Assembly: GCF_001865995.1 (NCBI RefSeq) | Contig: NZ_MLQQ01000042.1 | Location: forward strand, 1-64,000 | Direction of reading: 5' to 3' | Source: Anaerobacillus arseniciselenatis | GTDB lineage: Bacteria > Bacillota > Bacilli > Bacillales > Anaerobacillaceae | Length of the DNA stretch: 64,000 nt | Shown: positions 1 to 10,741 of the stretch, piece by piece | Layout of the letters: each line of letters opens with the position of its first letter | How positions within the stretch are numbered: the stretch's first letter is position 1 | The notes under the pieces: model-generated | Told to the model about the DNA's origin: nothing | Seen by the model: only the letters and a program-made list of their open reading frames with translations | Databases searched by the model: none | Translations under genes and position numbers: made by a program

Positions 1-8
1 TCATTATG

Positions 9-94
9 AAGTCCTCCTTGGTTAACTAAGTTAGGGGTCATCTCGGTGCACGATTTGACACCCCGTATCATACCAGGAGGGCTCTTTTTTTTTC
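9..94 (+). terminator. Nested hairpin with T-run, probable terminator of an upstream gene
   Basis: An outer stem (GTCCTCCTTGG pairing with CCAGGAGGGC) encloses an inner stem (GGGGTCA with TGACACCCC) and is followed by nine T residues. The polarity fits a plus-strand transcript entering from before the window. The two-level structure is more elaborate than a simple terminator, so a leader or attenuator cannot be excluded. Confidence 0.5.
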
Positions 95-277
95 AAGTCC
101 CCGAAAATCCTTCTAACAGGAATGCTCCTTAAATCTTTTATCTTTCAACATTATAAATGAAATTGGTTTTATTTTCATGTTTTTATTTTGCAATTCATTC
201 GACAAATTTCTTCATTATGAGAAAACAATGCTATTTAGCATCATACATTATTTTTCTTTAGATAACAAATTTAGGGG

Positions 278-325
278 ATAAAAAAGGAAATGGATTTTGA
301 AAAATAGATCCAAAATCCATAAAAT
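278..325 (-). terminator. Hairpin downstream of the 25-aa ORF
   Basis: Read on the minus strand, GGATTTTG and CAAAATCC form an 8-bp stem followed by a T-rich tract. It lies directly after the stop codon of the small ORF. Confidence 0.4.
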
Positions 326-329
326 TGAG

Positions 330-407
330 TTATGTTTCTAATAGACGATTTTTAGGAAGTAGGTCGCGGCACCGTTTAAGTAATTTTTCACGCCATTTTT
401 TTAGCAT
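330..407 (-). CDS. Small basic amphipathic protein, 25 aa, unrecognised
   Basis: This minus-strand ORF starts at ATG 407 behind a strong ribosome binding site (GGAGGG, 8 nt upstream). It encodes MLKKWREKLLKRC followed by RDLLPKNRLLET. The peptide is rich in Lys, Arg and Leu and would form an amphipathic basic helix. Just downstream, a GGATTTTG/CAAAATCC hairpin followed by a T-rich run on the minus strand (about 278-325) could terminate it. I do not recognise the family. The good ribosome binding site and terminator are the only support for a real gene, and chance cannot be ruled out at this length. Confidence 0.4.
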   Translation of the reverse strand: MLKKWREKLLKRCRDLLPKNRLLET

Positions 408-522
408 ACAACACACCCTCCATTTCTCTTTAAATTCTTCTTTTGTGTTAGTATGCGTTTAAAATGGAAAGTAATGAGTGGAAAATTAAGACGTTTAAAT
501 GCGAAAAAAAGGCGTAAAGAAG

Positions 523-631
523 AGGGGGTCCTAAAAGTGTTGGCTAACGATTTTTACTAAATAAGACATGCAGTAAGTATAATTTGTCTATATTTAATGC
601 TAATCGGACACTTTATTATAGGACACCCTCT
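523..631. repeat. Family 3 palindrome (GGTCC...GGACACC type), also downstream of def
   Basis: The outer arms pair around an inner TAAGACA...TGTCTA core: GGGGGTCCTAAAAGTGTT on the left and ACACTTTATTATAGGACACCCT on the right. It resembles five other palindromes in this window. It lies just beyond the 3' end of def, so it may terminate def transcription. Confidence 0.55.
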
Positions 632-656
632 GGGCAAGTTAACATTTTAAACAATT

Positions 657-1208
657 TTATTTGAATGCTTGGGGGATTGGTTTTTTTTGAGGGTCATTAC
701 TTTCCTCAATGCGGTCGTAAAACATAATCCCGTTTAAATGATCAATTTCATGTTGAAACACAATAGCTGGTAGTCCGCGTAAACGTATAGAAATGGTTTC
801 GCCTTCAAGATTAGTTCCTTGTACGGTTATTCTAGCATGTCTTGGGACCGGACCTGGTACATCTCTATCAACTGATAAACATCCTTCGCCATTTTCTAAT
901 TGTGTCATTTCTATAGATTGACTGATGATTTTTGGATTAAATAAAGCATGTTCGTATAAATTTTCGTTTTGGTCAGTTACAAGAACGGCAATCATTCGTT
1001 TACTAACATTTATTTGTGGTGCTGCTAAGCCGACACCAGCTCGTAAATTATATTTGGCGGCAATTTCTGCGTTTTGACTGTTGTGTAAAAACTCCATCAT
1101 TTGCTTAAGAATTTCAATATCTTCTTTAGATGCAGGGAGTTTTACTTCCTCAGCTACTTTTCTTAGTGTTGGGTGTTCCTCTTTTATAATATCTTTCATT
1201 GTAATCAT
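657..1208 (-). CDS. def: Peptide deformylase
   Basis: Removes the N-formyl group from nascent proteins and acts on ribosome-bound chains in the cytoplasm. All three family motifs are visible in the 183-aa product: GVGLAAPQ (motif 1), EGCLSV (motif 2, with the metal-binding Cys) and QHEIDHLNG (motif 3, HExxH). Start ATG 1208 was chosen because AGGAG lies 7 nt before it. The in-frame ATG at 1217 touches the Shine-Dalgarno sequence and is unlikely. It resembles the larger type 2 deformylase of Gram-positives (YkrB/DefB), and the def - ykyA - pdh order matches B. subtilis. Confidence 0.95.
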   Translation of the reverse strand: MITMKDIIKEEHPTLRKVAEEVKLPASKEDIEILKQMMEFLHNSQNAEIAAKYNLRAGVGLAAPQINVSKRMIAVLVTDQNENLYEHALFNPKIISQSIEMTQLENGEGCLSVDRDVPGPVPRHARITVQGTNLEGETISIRLRGLPAIVFQHEIDHLNGIMFYDRIEESNDPQKKPIPQAFK

Positions 1209-1334
1209 TTTTTTCATCTCCTGACTGTTTTATGTTTATGTATGTAAGATTGCTTAATCTAATAGTAATACTATACTATAGAAAATAAAAAGGAAAGAAA
1301 CGAGCCTAAACATTAAAAAAAATTCTCAGGTAAC

Positions 1335-1451
1335 TGAGTGAATTTCATAATTACTTTATTGAGCAATATGAAACTAAATGTAGTTGCGAGCGGTTTAACG
1401 CAACTACATTTAGATCTTAATGGCGATAAAATAGAATTACGAAATTCATTA
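1335..1451. mobile_element. MITE-like element, family 1, copy 1
   Basis: Terminal inverted repeats TGAGTGAATTTCATAATTA and (reverse) TAATGAATTTCGTAATTC enclose a perfect inner hairpin (AAATGTAGTTGCG with CGCAACTACATTT). There is no coding capacity. It sits between the divergent def and ykyA genes and fills most of that gap. Confidence 0.7.
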
Positions 1452-1585
1452 AACTTGTACTAAAAATATGGTAAAGTAATATATATTAGGTAAAATTATT
1501 TTTTGTTGTCAAAAATCCATTTATAGGATAGTGTTTTACTGAACATGCCATTATTGGAAAATATGTATGTAAAGGGGAAATATCG

Positions 1586-2239
1586 ATGTTCAAACGAAAA
1601 AATATTTACTATGTAATGATTATAGTATTTTTGCTTGGTCTTTCTGCTTGTACTACAGTCAATCCGGCTGAAGAAATTTATAATCATTTAGAAAAAGCAG
1701 TTAGCTTAGAAGCGGGTTTTGAAGCACAGCAAGCACCATTGTCAAAAGCTGAGAATGAAGAGTATGAATTATATGATGAAATTTTAAAACTTTCTGAACT
1801 AGATGAAATTAATAATTTAGTTACTGAAGTTGAAGAGTTAGCTTTGTCGAGGAAAGAAATGATTGAAAAGGAAAAAGAGAGTATACAAGAAGCTTACGAT
1901 GAGTTTTTACATATAAAACCGATTGTTGAAACAATTGAGGATGAAGAGTTGTTGACACTTGCCAACGAGTTAATTTCTACAATGGAAAATAGGTTTGAAA
2001 CCTATAATGAACTATATAATGTATATAAGGCATCGATAGATTTGGATTTAGAGCTTTATTCATTAGTTAAAAGTGAAGACCTTACGATTGAGGAACTTGA
2101 AATGATGCATGATGAAGTAAATGCTTCTTACATGCAAGTAAATGATCTGAAAGAGAAGTTTAATGAATATACATTGAAGTACAATGACATTAAACGTGAT
2201 TTTTATAAACTTGGAGATCTCAACGTAAGTTACAATTAA
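1586..2239 (+). CDS. ykyA: YkyA-type lipoprotein
   Basis: A 217-aa exported lipoprotein. Residues 1-21 are a signal peptide with lipobox LSAC (lipidated Cys at about residue 22). The rest is almost entirely charged helix rich in Glu and Lys, so it is probably an extended coiled coil on the outer face of the membrane. Its place between def and pdhA, and its length, match B. subtilis YkyA (putative cell-wall-binding lipoprotein). AAGGGGAA precedes the ATG by 7 nt. The biochemical role is unknown. Confidence 0.8.
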   Translation: MFKRKNIYYVMIIVFLLGLSACTTVNPAEEIYNHLEKAVSLEAGFEAQQAPLSKAENEEYELYDEILKLSELDEINNLVTEVEELALSRKEMIEKEKESIQEAYDEFLHIKPIVETIEDEELLTLANELISTMENRFETYNELYNVYKASIDLDLELYSLVKSEDLTIEELEMMHDEVNASYMQVNDLKEKFNEYTLKYNDIKRDFYKLGDLNVSYN

Positions 2240-2267
2240 GGGTTACAAAATAATAGATGGTTGAAAT

Positions 2268-2310
2268 TAGGCATTGAAACATTTTTTTGTTTTGATGCCT
2301 ATTTTTTTAG
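2268..2310 (+). terminator. Terminator of ykyA
   Basis: A 13-bp imperfect stem (TAGGCATTGAAAC pairing with GTTTTGATGCCTA) is followed by TTTTTTT, just downstream of the ykyA stop. Confidence 0.75.
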
Positions 2311-2488
2311 TTTTAAAAAATATAACAGGGGTAATGTGTATTAACACTGTGAGAATGTTGTTTTGTGAGTGATTTGAGGGTTTTAGTGAAACAGGTTACG
2401 TTGTACAACTATAACAGTTCGCTAGGTGGTTATTTAGTTTTTAGGGGATAAAAAACGCACAACGACCTCATAATCAAGGATTTATCCG

Positions 2489-2518
2489 TTGACAAATAAA
2501 TTTGCTATGATGTAAAAT
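2489..2518 (+). promoter_or_regulatory. Candidate sigma-A promoter of the pdh operon
   Basis: TTGACA and TAAAAT are separated by 18 bp. The rest of the 2311-2707 gap holds no gene that I can see. Transcription from here would leave a leader of about 180 nt before pdhA. Confidence 0.5.
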
Positions 2519-2695
2519 TATTCTCAAATAGTCGAGTTGTACCAGTCTTTTAAAAAAATCATTAATACAGATTGATCAATTGTAGCTTTGTAAAAATTAA
2601 TTTTTGATTGATTAAAGTTGTAATGAATAAATTTATGGGCAACCTAAACTAGAGTTAATTAGCGAGGATTGAATTTTTTGGATAAGAAAGGATAG

Positions 2696-3793
<1,098 letters not shown>

Positions 3794-3796
3794 GCT

Positions 3797-4774
3797 ATGG
3801 CACAAATGACAATGATTCAAGCGATAACTGATGCCATGAGAGTAGAAATGAAGAAAGATGAAAGTATACTCTTATTTGGGGAAGATGTAGGTAAAAATGG
3901 AGGGGTATTCCGTGCCACAGAAGGCCTACAAGATGAATTTGGCGAAGAGCGTGTGTTTGATACTCCGCTAGCTGAATCGGGGATTGGTGGTTTAGCTATC
4001 GGATTAGGTTTAACAGGTTTTCGTCCGATTATGGAAATTCAGTTTTTCGGTTTCGTATTTGAGGTGTTTGATTCAATAGCGGCACAAATGGCGAGGATGC
4101 GTTATCGGTCAGGTGGGATGTATCATTCACCAGTGACAATCCGGTCTCCGTTTGGTGGTGGTGTTAAAACTCCTGAATTGCATGCCGATAGCTTAGAAGG
4201 TTTAATGGCGCAAACGCCAGGGGTAAAAGTCGTAATACCTGCAACTCCTTATGACGCAAAAGGTTTATTAATTTCGGCTATTCGTGATAATGATCCGGTG
4301 GTATTCCTAGAGCATATGAAACTTTACCGCTCTTTCCGTGGAGAGGTTCCAGAAGAAGAATATACTATTGAATTAGGTAAAGCAGACGTTAAGCGAGAAG
4401 GTAAAGATATTTCGATTATTACCTATGGAGCAATGGTTCACTCTTCTCTTAAAGCGGCAGAAGAGCTAGCTAAAGAAGGGCTTGAAGCAGAGGTGATCGA
4501 TCTTCGTACAATTAGTCCGTTAGATATCGATGCGATTATCACTTCAGTAGAAAAAACAAACCGCGTAATTGTCGTTCAAGAAGCACAAAAGCAAGCTGGG
4601 ATTGCAGCGAATGTTGTTGCAGAAATTAACGACCGTGCGATTTTAAGCCTGGAAGCACCGGTATTACGTGTAACTGCACCTGATACAGTATTCCCGTTTG
4701 CTTCTGCTGAGGATGTATGGCTTCCTGGTTATAAAGAAATTGTTGAAACAGCAAAGAAAGTGATTAACTTTTAA
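3797..4774 (+). CDS. pdhB: Pyruvate dehydrogenase E1 beta
   Basis: E1 beta pairs with PdhA to form the thiamine-dependent decarboxylase heterotetramer. The 325-aa product has the conserved [19 protein letters not shown] start, [20 protein letters not shown], and the C-terminal transketolase domain that recognises E2 (ending [14 protein letters not shown]). It starts 3 nt after the pdhA stop, so translation is probably coupled. Confidence 0.97.
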   Translation: MAQMTMIQAITDAMRVEMKKDESILLFGEDVGKNGGVFRATEGLQDEFGEERVFDTPLAESGIGGLAIGLGLTGFRPIMEIQFFGFVFEVFDSIAAQMARMRYRSGGMYHSPVTIRSPFGGGVKTPELHADSLEGLMAQTPGVKVVIPATPYDAKGLLISAIRDNDPVVFLEHMKLYRSFRGEVPEEEYTIELGKADVKREGKDISIITYGAMVHSSLKAAEELAKEGLEAEVIDLRTISPLDIDAIITSVEKTNRVIVVQEAQKQAGIAANVVAEINDRAILSLEAPVLRVTAPDTVFPFASAEDVWLPGYKEIVETAKKVINF

Positions 4775-4827
4775 TTGAGTGATTTTCATAATAAAATTTG
4801 ACATGTAATAAAAGGGAGGCGTTTTTT

Positions 4828-6117
4828 GTGGCGTTTGAATTTAAACTTCCTGATATCGGTGAAGGTATTCATGAAGGTGAGATCGTTAAATGGTTTGTAA
4901 AACCTGGCGACGAAGTAAAAGAAGATGATGTATTACTTGAAGTACAAAACGATAAAGCCGTAGTGGAAATTCCTTCACCTGTTGAAGGGAAAGTTTTAGA
5001 ATTGAAAGTGACTGAAGGGACTGTGGCAGTTGTTGGAGATGTTCTTTTAACGATTGATTATGACGGTGAAATTCCGGGCTCAGCACATGGTCATGATGAT
5101 GAAGAAGAAACGGCAGCACCTGAGAAGGAAGAAGCGAAACAAGAACCTACTCAAGAAGTGACAGAGGTTGAAGTTGATGAAACAAGAAGAATTATTGCTA
5201 TGCCATCTGTTCGTAAATATGCTCGTGAAAAAGGAATTGATATTCGTCAAGTGAATGGCACAGGTGATAATGGCCGTATTTTAAAGTCGGATATTGATAA
5301 CTTTGGTACCGAAGCACCAAACCAAGAGGCAGTAGGAGAAACGGAACAACCGGTTTCTAAAGAAGACGGTCCAACTACGAAGAAAGAAGTTAAGTCTTAT
5401 GAACCTGTATTTGGTGAAATGGAAACTCGCGAAAAAATGAGCGGAATTCGCAAAGCGATCTCGAGTGCGATGGTTAATTCCAAGCATACCGCACCTCACG
5501 TAACATTAATGGATGAAGTTGATGTTACAGATTTAGTTGCACACCGTAAAAAGTTCAAATCAGTTGCTCAAGATAAAGGTATTAAATTAACGTACTTACC
5601 TTATGTAGTAAAAGCGTTAACTTCTGCGTTAAGAGAATACCCGACGTTAAATGCATCGATTGATGATGCGAGTGACGAAGTTGTATATAAACATTACTAT
5701 AATATCGGAATTGCAGCAGATACAGACAAAGGTTTGTTAGTACCGGTGGTAAAAGAAGCAGACCGAAAGTCAATTTTTAAAATTTCTGGTGAAATTAATG
5801 AGTTAGCCACAAAAGCTCGTGAAGGTAAATTAGCCACGGATGAAATGAAAGGTGGCTCTTGTACGATTACGAATATTGGTTCTGCTGGTGGTCAGTGGTT
5901 CACGCCGGTTATTAACCACCCAGAAGTGGCGATTTTGGGAATTGGTCGTATTGCTGAAAAACCGGTCGTAAAAGACGGGGAGATTGTAGTTGCACCAGTG
6001 TTAGCCTTATCATTAAGTTTCGATCACCGTTTAATTGACGGAGCGACAGCGCAAAATGCGTTAAATCACATCAAACGTTTATTGAACGATCCGCAATTAT
6101 TAGTTATGGAGGCGTAA
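4828..6117 (+). CDS. pdhC: Dihydrolipoamide acetyltransferase (E2)
   Basis: E2 core of the complex, 429 aa. One lipoyl domain (residues about 1-77) carries the lipoylated lysine in [11 protein letters not shown]. An acidic linker follows, then a peripheral subunit-binding domain (about 121-155, [12 protein letters not shown]). The catalytic domain ends with the active-site motif [13 protein letters not shown] 4828 follows GGGAGGC by 8 nt, whereas an upstream in-frame TTG lacks a site. A single lipoyl domain is typical of Bacillus. Confidence 0.96.
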   Translation: MAFEFKLPDIGEGIHEGEIVKWFVKPGDEVKEDDVLLEVQNDKAVVEIPSPVEGKVLELKVTEGTVAVVGDVLLTIDYDGEIPGSAHGHDDEEETAAPEKEEAKQEPTQEVTEVEVDETRRIIAMPSVRKYAREKGIDIRQVNGTGDNGRILKSDIDNFGTEAPNQEAVGETEQPVSKEDGPTTKKEVKSYEPVFGEMETREKMSGIRKAISSAMVNSKHTAPHVTLMDEVDVTDLVAHRKKFKSVAQDKGIKLTYLPYVVKALTSALREYPTLNASIDDASDEVVYKHYYNIGIAADTDKGLLVPVVKEADRKSIFKISGEINELATKAREGKLATDEMKGGSCTITNIGSAGGQWFTPVINHPEVAILGIGRIAEKPVVKDGEIVVAPVLALSLSFDHRLIDGATAQNALNHIKRLLNDPQLLVMEA

Positions 6118-6120
6118 AGT

Positions 6121-7530
6121 ATGGTAGTAGGAGATTTTGCAGTAGAAGTTGATACACTTGTCATCGGCTCAGGTCCTGGTGGTTATGTAGCTGCAATTCG
6201 AGCGGCGCAACTAGGGCAAAAAGTAACGGTTGTTGAAAAAGAGAATTTAGGTGGAGTTTGTTTAAATGTTGGTTGTATTCCTTCAAAGGCGTTAATTGCC
6301 GCTGGACATAAATACCATGATGCAAAGCATTCAGAAGATATTGGTATTACTGTAGAAAATGTTAATTTAGATTTCTCGAAAGTACAAAAATGGAAAGCTT
6401 CAGTTGTTAATAAACTAACAAGTGGTGTTGAAGGACTTTTAAAAGGTAATAAAGTCGACATTGTTAAGGGTGAAGCGTACTTTGTTGATGAAAATACGGT
6501 TCGAATTATGGATGATAAGTCATCGCAAACGTATAAATTTAACAATTGTATTATTGCGACGGGTTCTTCTCCGATTGAAATTCCGACTTTCAAATGGAGT
6601 AAGCGAGTTATTTCTTCAACAGGAGCGTTAGCCTTAGAAGAAGTACCTAAAAAAATGGTTGTTATCGGCGGTGGTTATATTGGTGTAGAGCTAGGTGCAG
6701 CGTATGCTAATTTAGGTACTGAAATTATCATTTTAGAAGGAAGTAAACAAATTTTACCAGGCTTTGAAAAACAAATGAGCCAGTTAGTTGCTAAAAACTT
6801 GAAGAAAAACGGAGCGACCATTCATGCAAATGCTCTTGCTCAAGGAGTAGAAGAAACGGCAGATGGTGTGAAAGTTACTGCTGAAATTAAAGGTGAAACC
6901 GAGACGTTTGAAGCGGACTATTGCTTAGTAACGGTTGGTCGTCGTCCAAATACTGAAGACCTTGGTCTTGAGCAAGTTGGAATTGAAATGACTGATCGAG
7001 GACTAGTGAAAGTCGATAAGCAATGTAAAACAAGTGTGAACGGTATATATGCAATTGGAGATATTGTTGATGGTCCAGCTCTTGCTCACAAAGCATCGTA
7101 CGAAGGGAAAGTGGCTGCTGAAGTTATCTCAGGGCACTCTGCCGAAGTTGATTATTTAGCAATACCGGCCGTTGTCTTCTCAGGGCCTGAACTTGCATCT
7201 GTAGGTTTAACTGAAGGGGAAGCAAAAGAAGCGGGTTATGATGTGAAAGTTTCAAAATTCCCATTTGCGGCAAATGGGCGGGCTTTATCTCTGAATGAGA
7301 CAGATGGTTTTATGAAGATGGTAACGAGAAAAGAAGATGGTTTAGTGCTAGGAGTACAAATTGCTGGTACAAATGCCTCTGATATGATCTCTGAAGCTTG
7401 TGTAGCTATTGAAGCAGGTATGACTGCGGAAGATATTGCAATGACGATACATGCACATCCATCTTTAGGTGAAATTACAATGGAAGTGGCAGAAGTAGCG
7501 ATTGACATGCCGATCCATATAGTAAAATAA
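6121..7530 (+). CDS. pdhD: Dihydrolipoamide dehydrogenase (E3)
   Basis: FAD flavoprotein that reoxidises the E2 dihydrolipoamide with NAD+. The FAD fingerprint [17 protein letters not shown], redox disulfide [18 protein letters not shown]-binding [17 protein letters not shown], and C-terminal His-Glu pair in HAHPSLGE are all present in 469 aa. It begins 3 nt after pdhC and ends the operon. The same E3 may also serve other 2-oxoacid dehydrogenases. Confidence 0.97.
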   Translation: MVVGDFAVEVDTLVIGSGPGGYVAAIRAAQLGQKVTVVEKENLGGVCLNVGCIPSKALIAAGHKYHDAKHSEDIGITVENVNLDFSKVQKWKASVVNKLTSGVEGLLKGNKVDIVKGEAYFVDENTVRIMDDKSSQTYKFNNCIIATGSSPIEIPTFKWSKRVISSTGALALEEVPKKMVVIGGGYIGVELGAAYANLGTEIIILEGSKQILPGFEKQMSQLVAKNLKKNGATIHANALAQGVEETADGVKVTAEIKGETETFEADYCLVTVGRRPNTEDLGLEQVGIEMTDRGLVKVDKQCKTSVNGIYAIGDIVDGPALAHKASYEGKVAAEVISGHSAEVDYLAIPAVVFSGPELASVGLTEGEAKEAGYDVKVSKFPFAANGRALSLNETDGFMKMVTRKEDGLVLGVQIAGTNASDMISEACVAIEAGMTAEDIAMTIHAHPSLGEITMEVAEVAIDMPIHIVK

Positions 7531-7612
7531 AAAAAGGGTGACTTTTAAAGTGCTTTAGCTGTTACATTATGTAATGTAGGTTGGCTAAAAGAACTTTTGA
7601 GTCACCTTTTTT
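7531..7612. terminator. Bidirectional terminator between pdhD and the convergent lipoprotein gene
   Basis: AAAAAGGGTGAC pairs with GTCACCTTTTTT across a further inner stem (ACATTA/TAATGT). It has T-runs on both strands and touches the stop codons of both convergent genes. Confidence 0.85.
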
Positions 7613-8000
7613 ATTTTATTAATGATTGTTCTAGTGTTTGTAATATTTCATTCTTTTGAAGTGAACCTTCGACGCGGATTGTGATTTTTTCGTTATGTAT
7701 AACGAGTAAAGTAGGAAATTCGCTAATTTCGAAATAACGAATTAAATCTCTGTCTGAAGAATGGATAATGTTAAAAGATCGAATTAGTTCAGGGTATCTT
7801 CTTTTAACATCTAACAGTGCGTCATAGTAGTTTCCTTCTTCGTGTATATAATGATCGTCTGAAAAGAGAATAGTAATATGCTCGTCTTCTTTTTGTAAAA
7901 AAGGATAATTAGAAAGTACTTCATTATTGTTGCAACTAGATAAGAACATTAAGAGAAAGATATAACTGAAAGAAGTTGTTATAGTTTTTTGGCATAACAA
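7611..8000 (-). CDS. Small lipoprotein, thioredoxin-fold-like
   Basis: A 129-aa product with a signal peptide and lipobox LSSC. The C-terminal half (FEISEFPTLLVIHNEKITIRV) resembles the cis-proline region and last strands of a thioredoxin fold, but no CxxC motif is present, so a redox role is doubtful. TTG 8000 follows AAGGAAGTG by 8 nt. It is convergent with pdhD and shares its terminator. Fold assignment is inferred from pattern only; function is unknown. Confidence 0.7.
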   Translation of the reverse strand: MLCQKTITTSFSYIFLLMFLSSCNNNEVLSNYPFLQKEDEHITILFSDDHYIHEEGNYYDALLDVKRRYPELIRSFNIIHSSDRDLIRYFEISEFPTLLVIHNEKITIRVEGSLQKNEILQTLEQSLIK

Positions 8001-8214
8001 TACTATTCACTTCCTTTGATGTGATTATAACTTTAGATTAGATATTCTATTCTTAATAATTTTATCATGAAATCGCATCTTTTTACTGTTCGTAATGAAA
8101 CTGTTACCAAAATGAAAAATAACTCCGATTAGAAGGACTTTTTATGAAGTGTTGACAAGTTGAGACAATTTTAGCTATCGATGGACATCGTATGTTAATA
8201 TATTATTTAATGGT

Positions 8215-8333
8215 TGAGTGAATTTCATAATTACCAAAAATGAGCCACATCAAGCAATATATAGTTTGCGAATGGTTTTATCCAACTATATATTGATCTT
8301 AGTGGCGAGAATGATGAATTATGAAATTCATTA
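8215..8333. mobile_element. MITE-like element, family 1, copy 2
   Basis: Terminal repeats TGAGTGAATTTCATAATTA and TAATGAATTTCATAATTCA (reverse) flank GCCAC/GTGGC and AATATATAGTT/AACTATATATT inner stems. The whole unit can fold back on itself. It fills the gap upstream of the deacetylase gene and is nearly identical to copies 3 and 5. Confidence 0.75.
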
Positions 8334-8364
8334 GGTTATAAAAAAATTTAGTTAGGTGATGATT

Positions 8365-9261
8365 TTGAAAAAAAGTGTGATTTTGTTTTTCGTAGCTATC
8401 TTCTTTTTGCTAAGTACAGCTTGTGCAGAAGGTGATAAAAATGTAAATGGAGAAAATGAGTACGATCCAAAAGACGCGGTGGTTGATGAGATTGAAGAAG
8501 GTATTAGTGTAGATGAAGAATCTTCTCGAGAAGAAAAACAAGCCGAGTTAGTTGAAGATGAAAATGAACAACAAGAAGAGGATAAGCAGGAGGAGGAAGT
8601 GGTGGTTTCTCCGAGCTATGCGTTACAAACTAATGAAACGGTAAAACCGATTGATGAAAAGGGCAATAAAAACGTCGTTCTATTAACGATAGATGATGCA
8701 CCGGAACATTACTCTGTTGATATGGCAAAACTATTAAAAGAAAAAGAAGTAAATGCAATTTTCTTTGTGAACGGTCATTTTATTATGGATGAGACAGGTA
8801 GAGAGAAACTACAAGTGATTTATGACCTAGGGTTTGAAATTGGTAACCATACGATGACTCATCCAAACTTAAGAGACTTATCGGAAGAAGAGCAACGGAA
8901 AGAAATCGTTGAGCTTAATGATCTCATTGAAGATATTATCGGAGAAAGACCAAGGTTTTTTAGAGCTCCGTTTGGGGTAAACACAGAAGTGTCCCGTCAA
9001 GTGGTGTTAGAAGAAAATATGCAATGGATGAATTGGACATATGGGTACGACTATTTCCAACCATATATGAATGCTGAAGCTCTTACCGAAGCGATGGTCA
9101 CAGGCAAAGGGCCAGAAGTGGATGTACCTTATTCTTTATTAAAGCCTGGTGCAAATTTACTAATGCATGATCGAAAATGGACCTTGGAAGCCATGCCGGA
9201 TATTATTACCGGATTAAGAGAAAAAGGTTACGAATTTGTTGACCCTAAATTGATTGAATAG
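8365..9261 (+). CDS. Polysaccharide deacetylase lipoprotein
   Basis: A 298-aa lipoprotein (lipobox LSTAC) with a strongly acidic linker at about residues 20-85 and a NodB-type carbohydrate esterase 4 domain. Motifs: LLTIDDAP (motif 1; TFDD has become TIDD), GNHTMTHPNL (motif 2, metal-binding His pair), FRAPFG (motif 3) and LLMHDRKW near the end. It is expected to deacetylate cell-surface glycan, probably peptidoglycan. TTG 8365 lies 5 nt after AGGTGA. Upstream in-frame starts overlap that site. The substrate is not visible from sequence. Confidence 0.85.
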   Translation: MKKSVILFFVAIFFLLSTACAEGDKNVNGENEYDPKDAVVDEIEEGISVDEESSREEKQAELVEDENEQQEEDKQEEEVVVSPSYALQTNETVKPIDEKGNKNVVLLTIDDAPEHYSVDMAKLLKEKEVNAIFFVNGHFIMDETGREKLQVIYDLGFEIGNHTMTHPNLRDLSEEEQRKEIVELNDLIEDIIGERPRFFRAPFGVNTEVSRQVVLEENMQWMNWTYGYDYFQPYMNAEALTEAMVTGKGPEVDVPYSLLKPGANLLMHDRKWTLEAMPDIITGLREKGYEFVDPKLIE

Positions 9262-9269
9262 TTGTTTGG

Positions 9270-9490
9270 TGGTTAGTGGTTAGTTGGAAAGTTGGAAAAA
9301 CACCGGAATTTACATCTAAGATGGTGACGAATGTGTCGCCACATTGGTTTTGGATGAAAAAAGAACGAGGGATATCCTGAATGAGCCTCTAAAATTCGTT
9401 AGAAGTTTAAAGCGAAGAGAAGGAAATCGCTCGTTCTTTTACATGTTAGATAGTGACGGTGTAATGACATGATGGTTTTGTTTATTTGCA
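9270..9490. repeat. Family 4 modular array: R - hairpin A - R
   Basis: Two copies of the conserved R unit (about 9311-9360 and 9441-9480; ATGGTGACG, short loop, then GGTTTTG) flank a long hairpin (9361-9438). Its stem is AAGAACGAGGGATATCCT pairing with AGGAAATCGCTCGTTCTT, and its loop is the conserved GAGCCTCTAAAATTCG...AGCGAAG. A GGTTAGTGGTTAGTTGG leader precedes it. Confidence 0.65.
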
Positions 9491-9552
9491 AAAATATATG
9501 GTGAAAATGAAGACAAGCTATAAAATATTAAGTTGTAAGGGTGAATAAAAGG

Positions 9553-10668
9553 ATGAAGCGTTTAATTTTCTTGACGTGTACTTTGATGATTTTACTAGCT
9601 GCATGTGGAACTAAAGTTGAGGAAGAGCGAGATCCTAAAGAGTCTGTAAAAGATGAAAATCAAAAACAAGTCGAAGAGATTGTGAAAGAAAAAGAGGACG
9701 AAGAAAGTATTTATTTTAAAGAATTAAAACTTAAATCTATAGATGGGCAACAAGTATTTTTAGTTGATGATCTTTTTGAACTTATTGATGGCACTTATCA
9801 ATACGACGATTTGCATCGTTCTGTCGAAATGGAGATTGATAATCATATTTTTAAGTTAGTGTATGATATTGCGGTTGTAGAGCATAATGGGTTGTATTTA
9901 CCTACCAATGAGATTTCGATGGTTCTTGAAGAAGAGAAACTGTATTTGCCGGTATCCTTTTTAGATGTTGCCTTAGGTTTAGATGTCGAAGTAAACGAGC
10001 GCTTAGTATCGTTTCAATGGATGGAAGAAGCCTTGCCGGTAGGTTCGGTACGTGAAGAAAGTTTACTAGATCGAACGTGGACAATAGATGAAATGGTTGA
10101 TTATTTATCTTTTTTACAAAAACCGATAGAAGACGCTGAAGTGAGTACGATCCCTAACCATCTTCCAGGAGCAAAGAGAGCGTATCGAAATGGTTATCAT
10201 GAAGGTATTGATTGGTATGGTTATGCAACCGGGAAACAAATTTCCACCGATACTCCGATATATGCGATGGCTGAAGGGGTTGTTGTTCGAGCGGACCACG
10301 ATTACGAGGAATATCCATCTCCTTTAATTCGCAATAAAGATTTATCGCTCACTGCGCAATTAGGTGAGACTCCGGAGTACATTTTTGACCGTTTACGTGG
10401 AAAGCAAGTTTGGGTTCAGTATGAAAAGGGGGTAATGAACCGCTTTGCTCATCTTGATGCGATTCCTGAGGATCTTAAAGTAGGAGATAAGGTTACGAGC
10501 GAAACAATTATTGGGTACGTCGGAAATTCAGGAACGAGTGGTGCTGTCAACCAAGATGGTACACAGTTGCATTTGCATCAAGATCTGCTCATTTATGGTG
10601 AGTTATTTTGGAAACCATTTTCTTTAGATGAAGTAAAGGAAATTATCGTTCGGATATTTGAAGAATAG
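9553..10668 (+). CDS. M23 family metallopeptidase lipoprotein
   Basis: A 371-aa lipoprotein (lipobox LAAC). Acidic linker at about 20-55, a beta-rich middle region resembling copper amine oxidase N-domains (about 60-160), then a C-terminal LytM/M23 domain. Zinc ligands fit the HxxxD element in GYHEGIDWYG and the HLHQD motif near residue 350. It probably cuts or binds peptidoglycan cross-links outside the membrane. ATG 9553 has AAGGGTG about 9 nt upstream; the GTG at 9541 overlaps that site. Possibly functionally linked to the preceding deacetylase. Confidence 0.8.
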   Translation: MKRLIFLTCTLMILLAACGTKVEEERDPKESVKDENQKQVEEIVKEKEDEESIYFKELKLKSIDGQQVFLVDDLFELIDGTYQYDDLHRSVEMEIDNHIFKLVYDIAVVEHNGLYLPTNEISMVLEEEKLYLPVSFLDVALGLDVEVNERLVSFQWMEEALPVGSVREESLLDRTWTIDEMVDYLSFLQKPIEDAEVSTIPNHLPGAKRAYRNGYHEGIDWYGYATGKQISTDTPIYAMAEGVVVRADHDYEEYPSPLIRNKDLSLTAQLGETPEYIFDRLRGKQVWVQYEKGVMNRFAHLDAIPEDLKVGDKVTSETIIGYVGNSGTSGAVNQDGTQLHLHQDLLIYGELFWKPFSLDEVKEIIVRIFEE

Positions 10669-10672
10669 ATGA

Positions 10673-10739
10673 GGGTGTCCTATAAGTGTTAGTTCAGAAG
10701 AGTGTATTTCTCAATGCTGAATTTCTTATAGGACACCCT
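10673..10739 (+). terminator. Terminator of the M23 gene (short family 3 palindrome)
   Basis: A perfect 15-bp stem (AGGGTGTCCTATAAG with CTTATAGGACACCCT) follows the stop codon closely. Its arms are shared with the palindrome at 523-631. Confidence 0.7.
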
Positions 10740-10741
10740 AT

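Noticed and set aside
1496..1687. 63-codon minus-strand frame overlapping ykyA
   Set aside because: It is a shadow of the ykyA start region; the lipoprotein on the other strand is clearly the coding frame.
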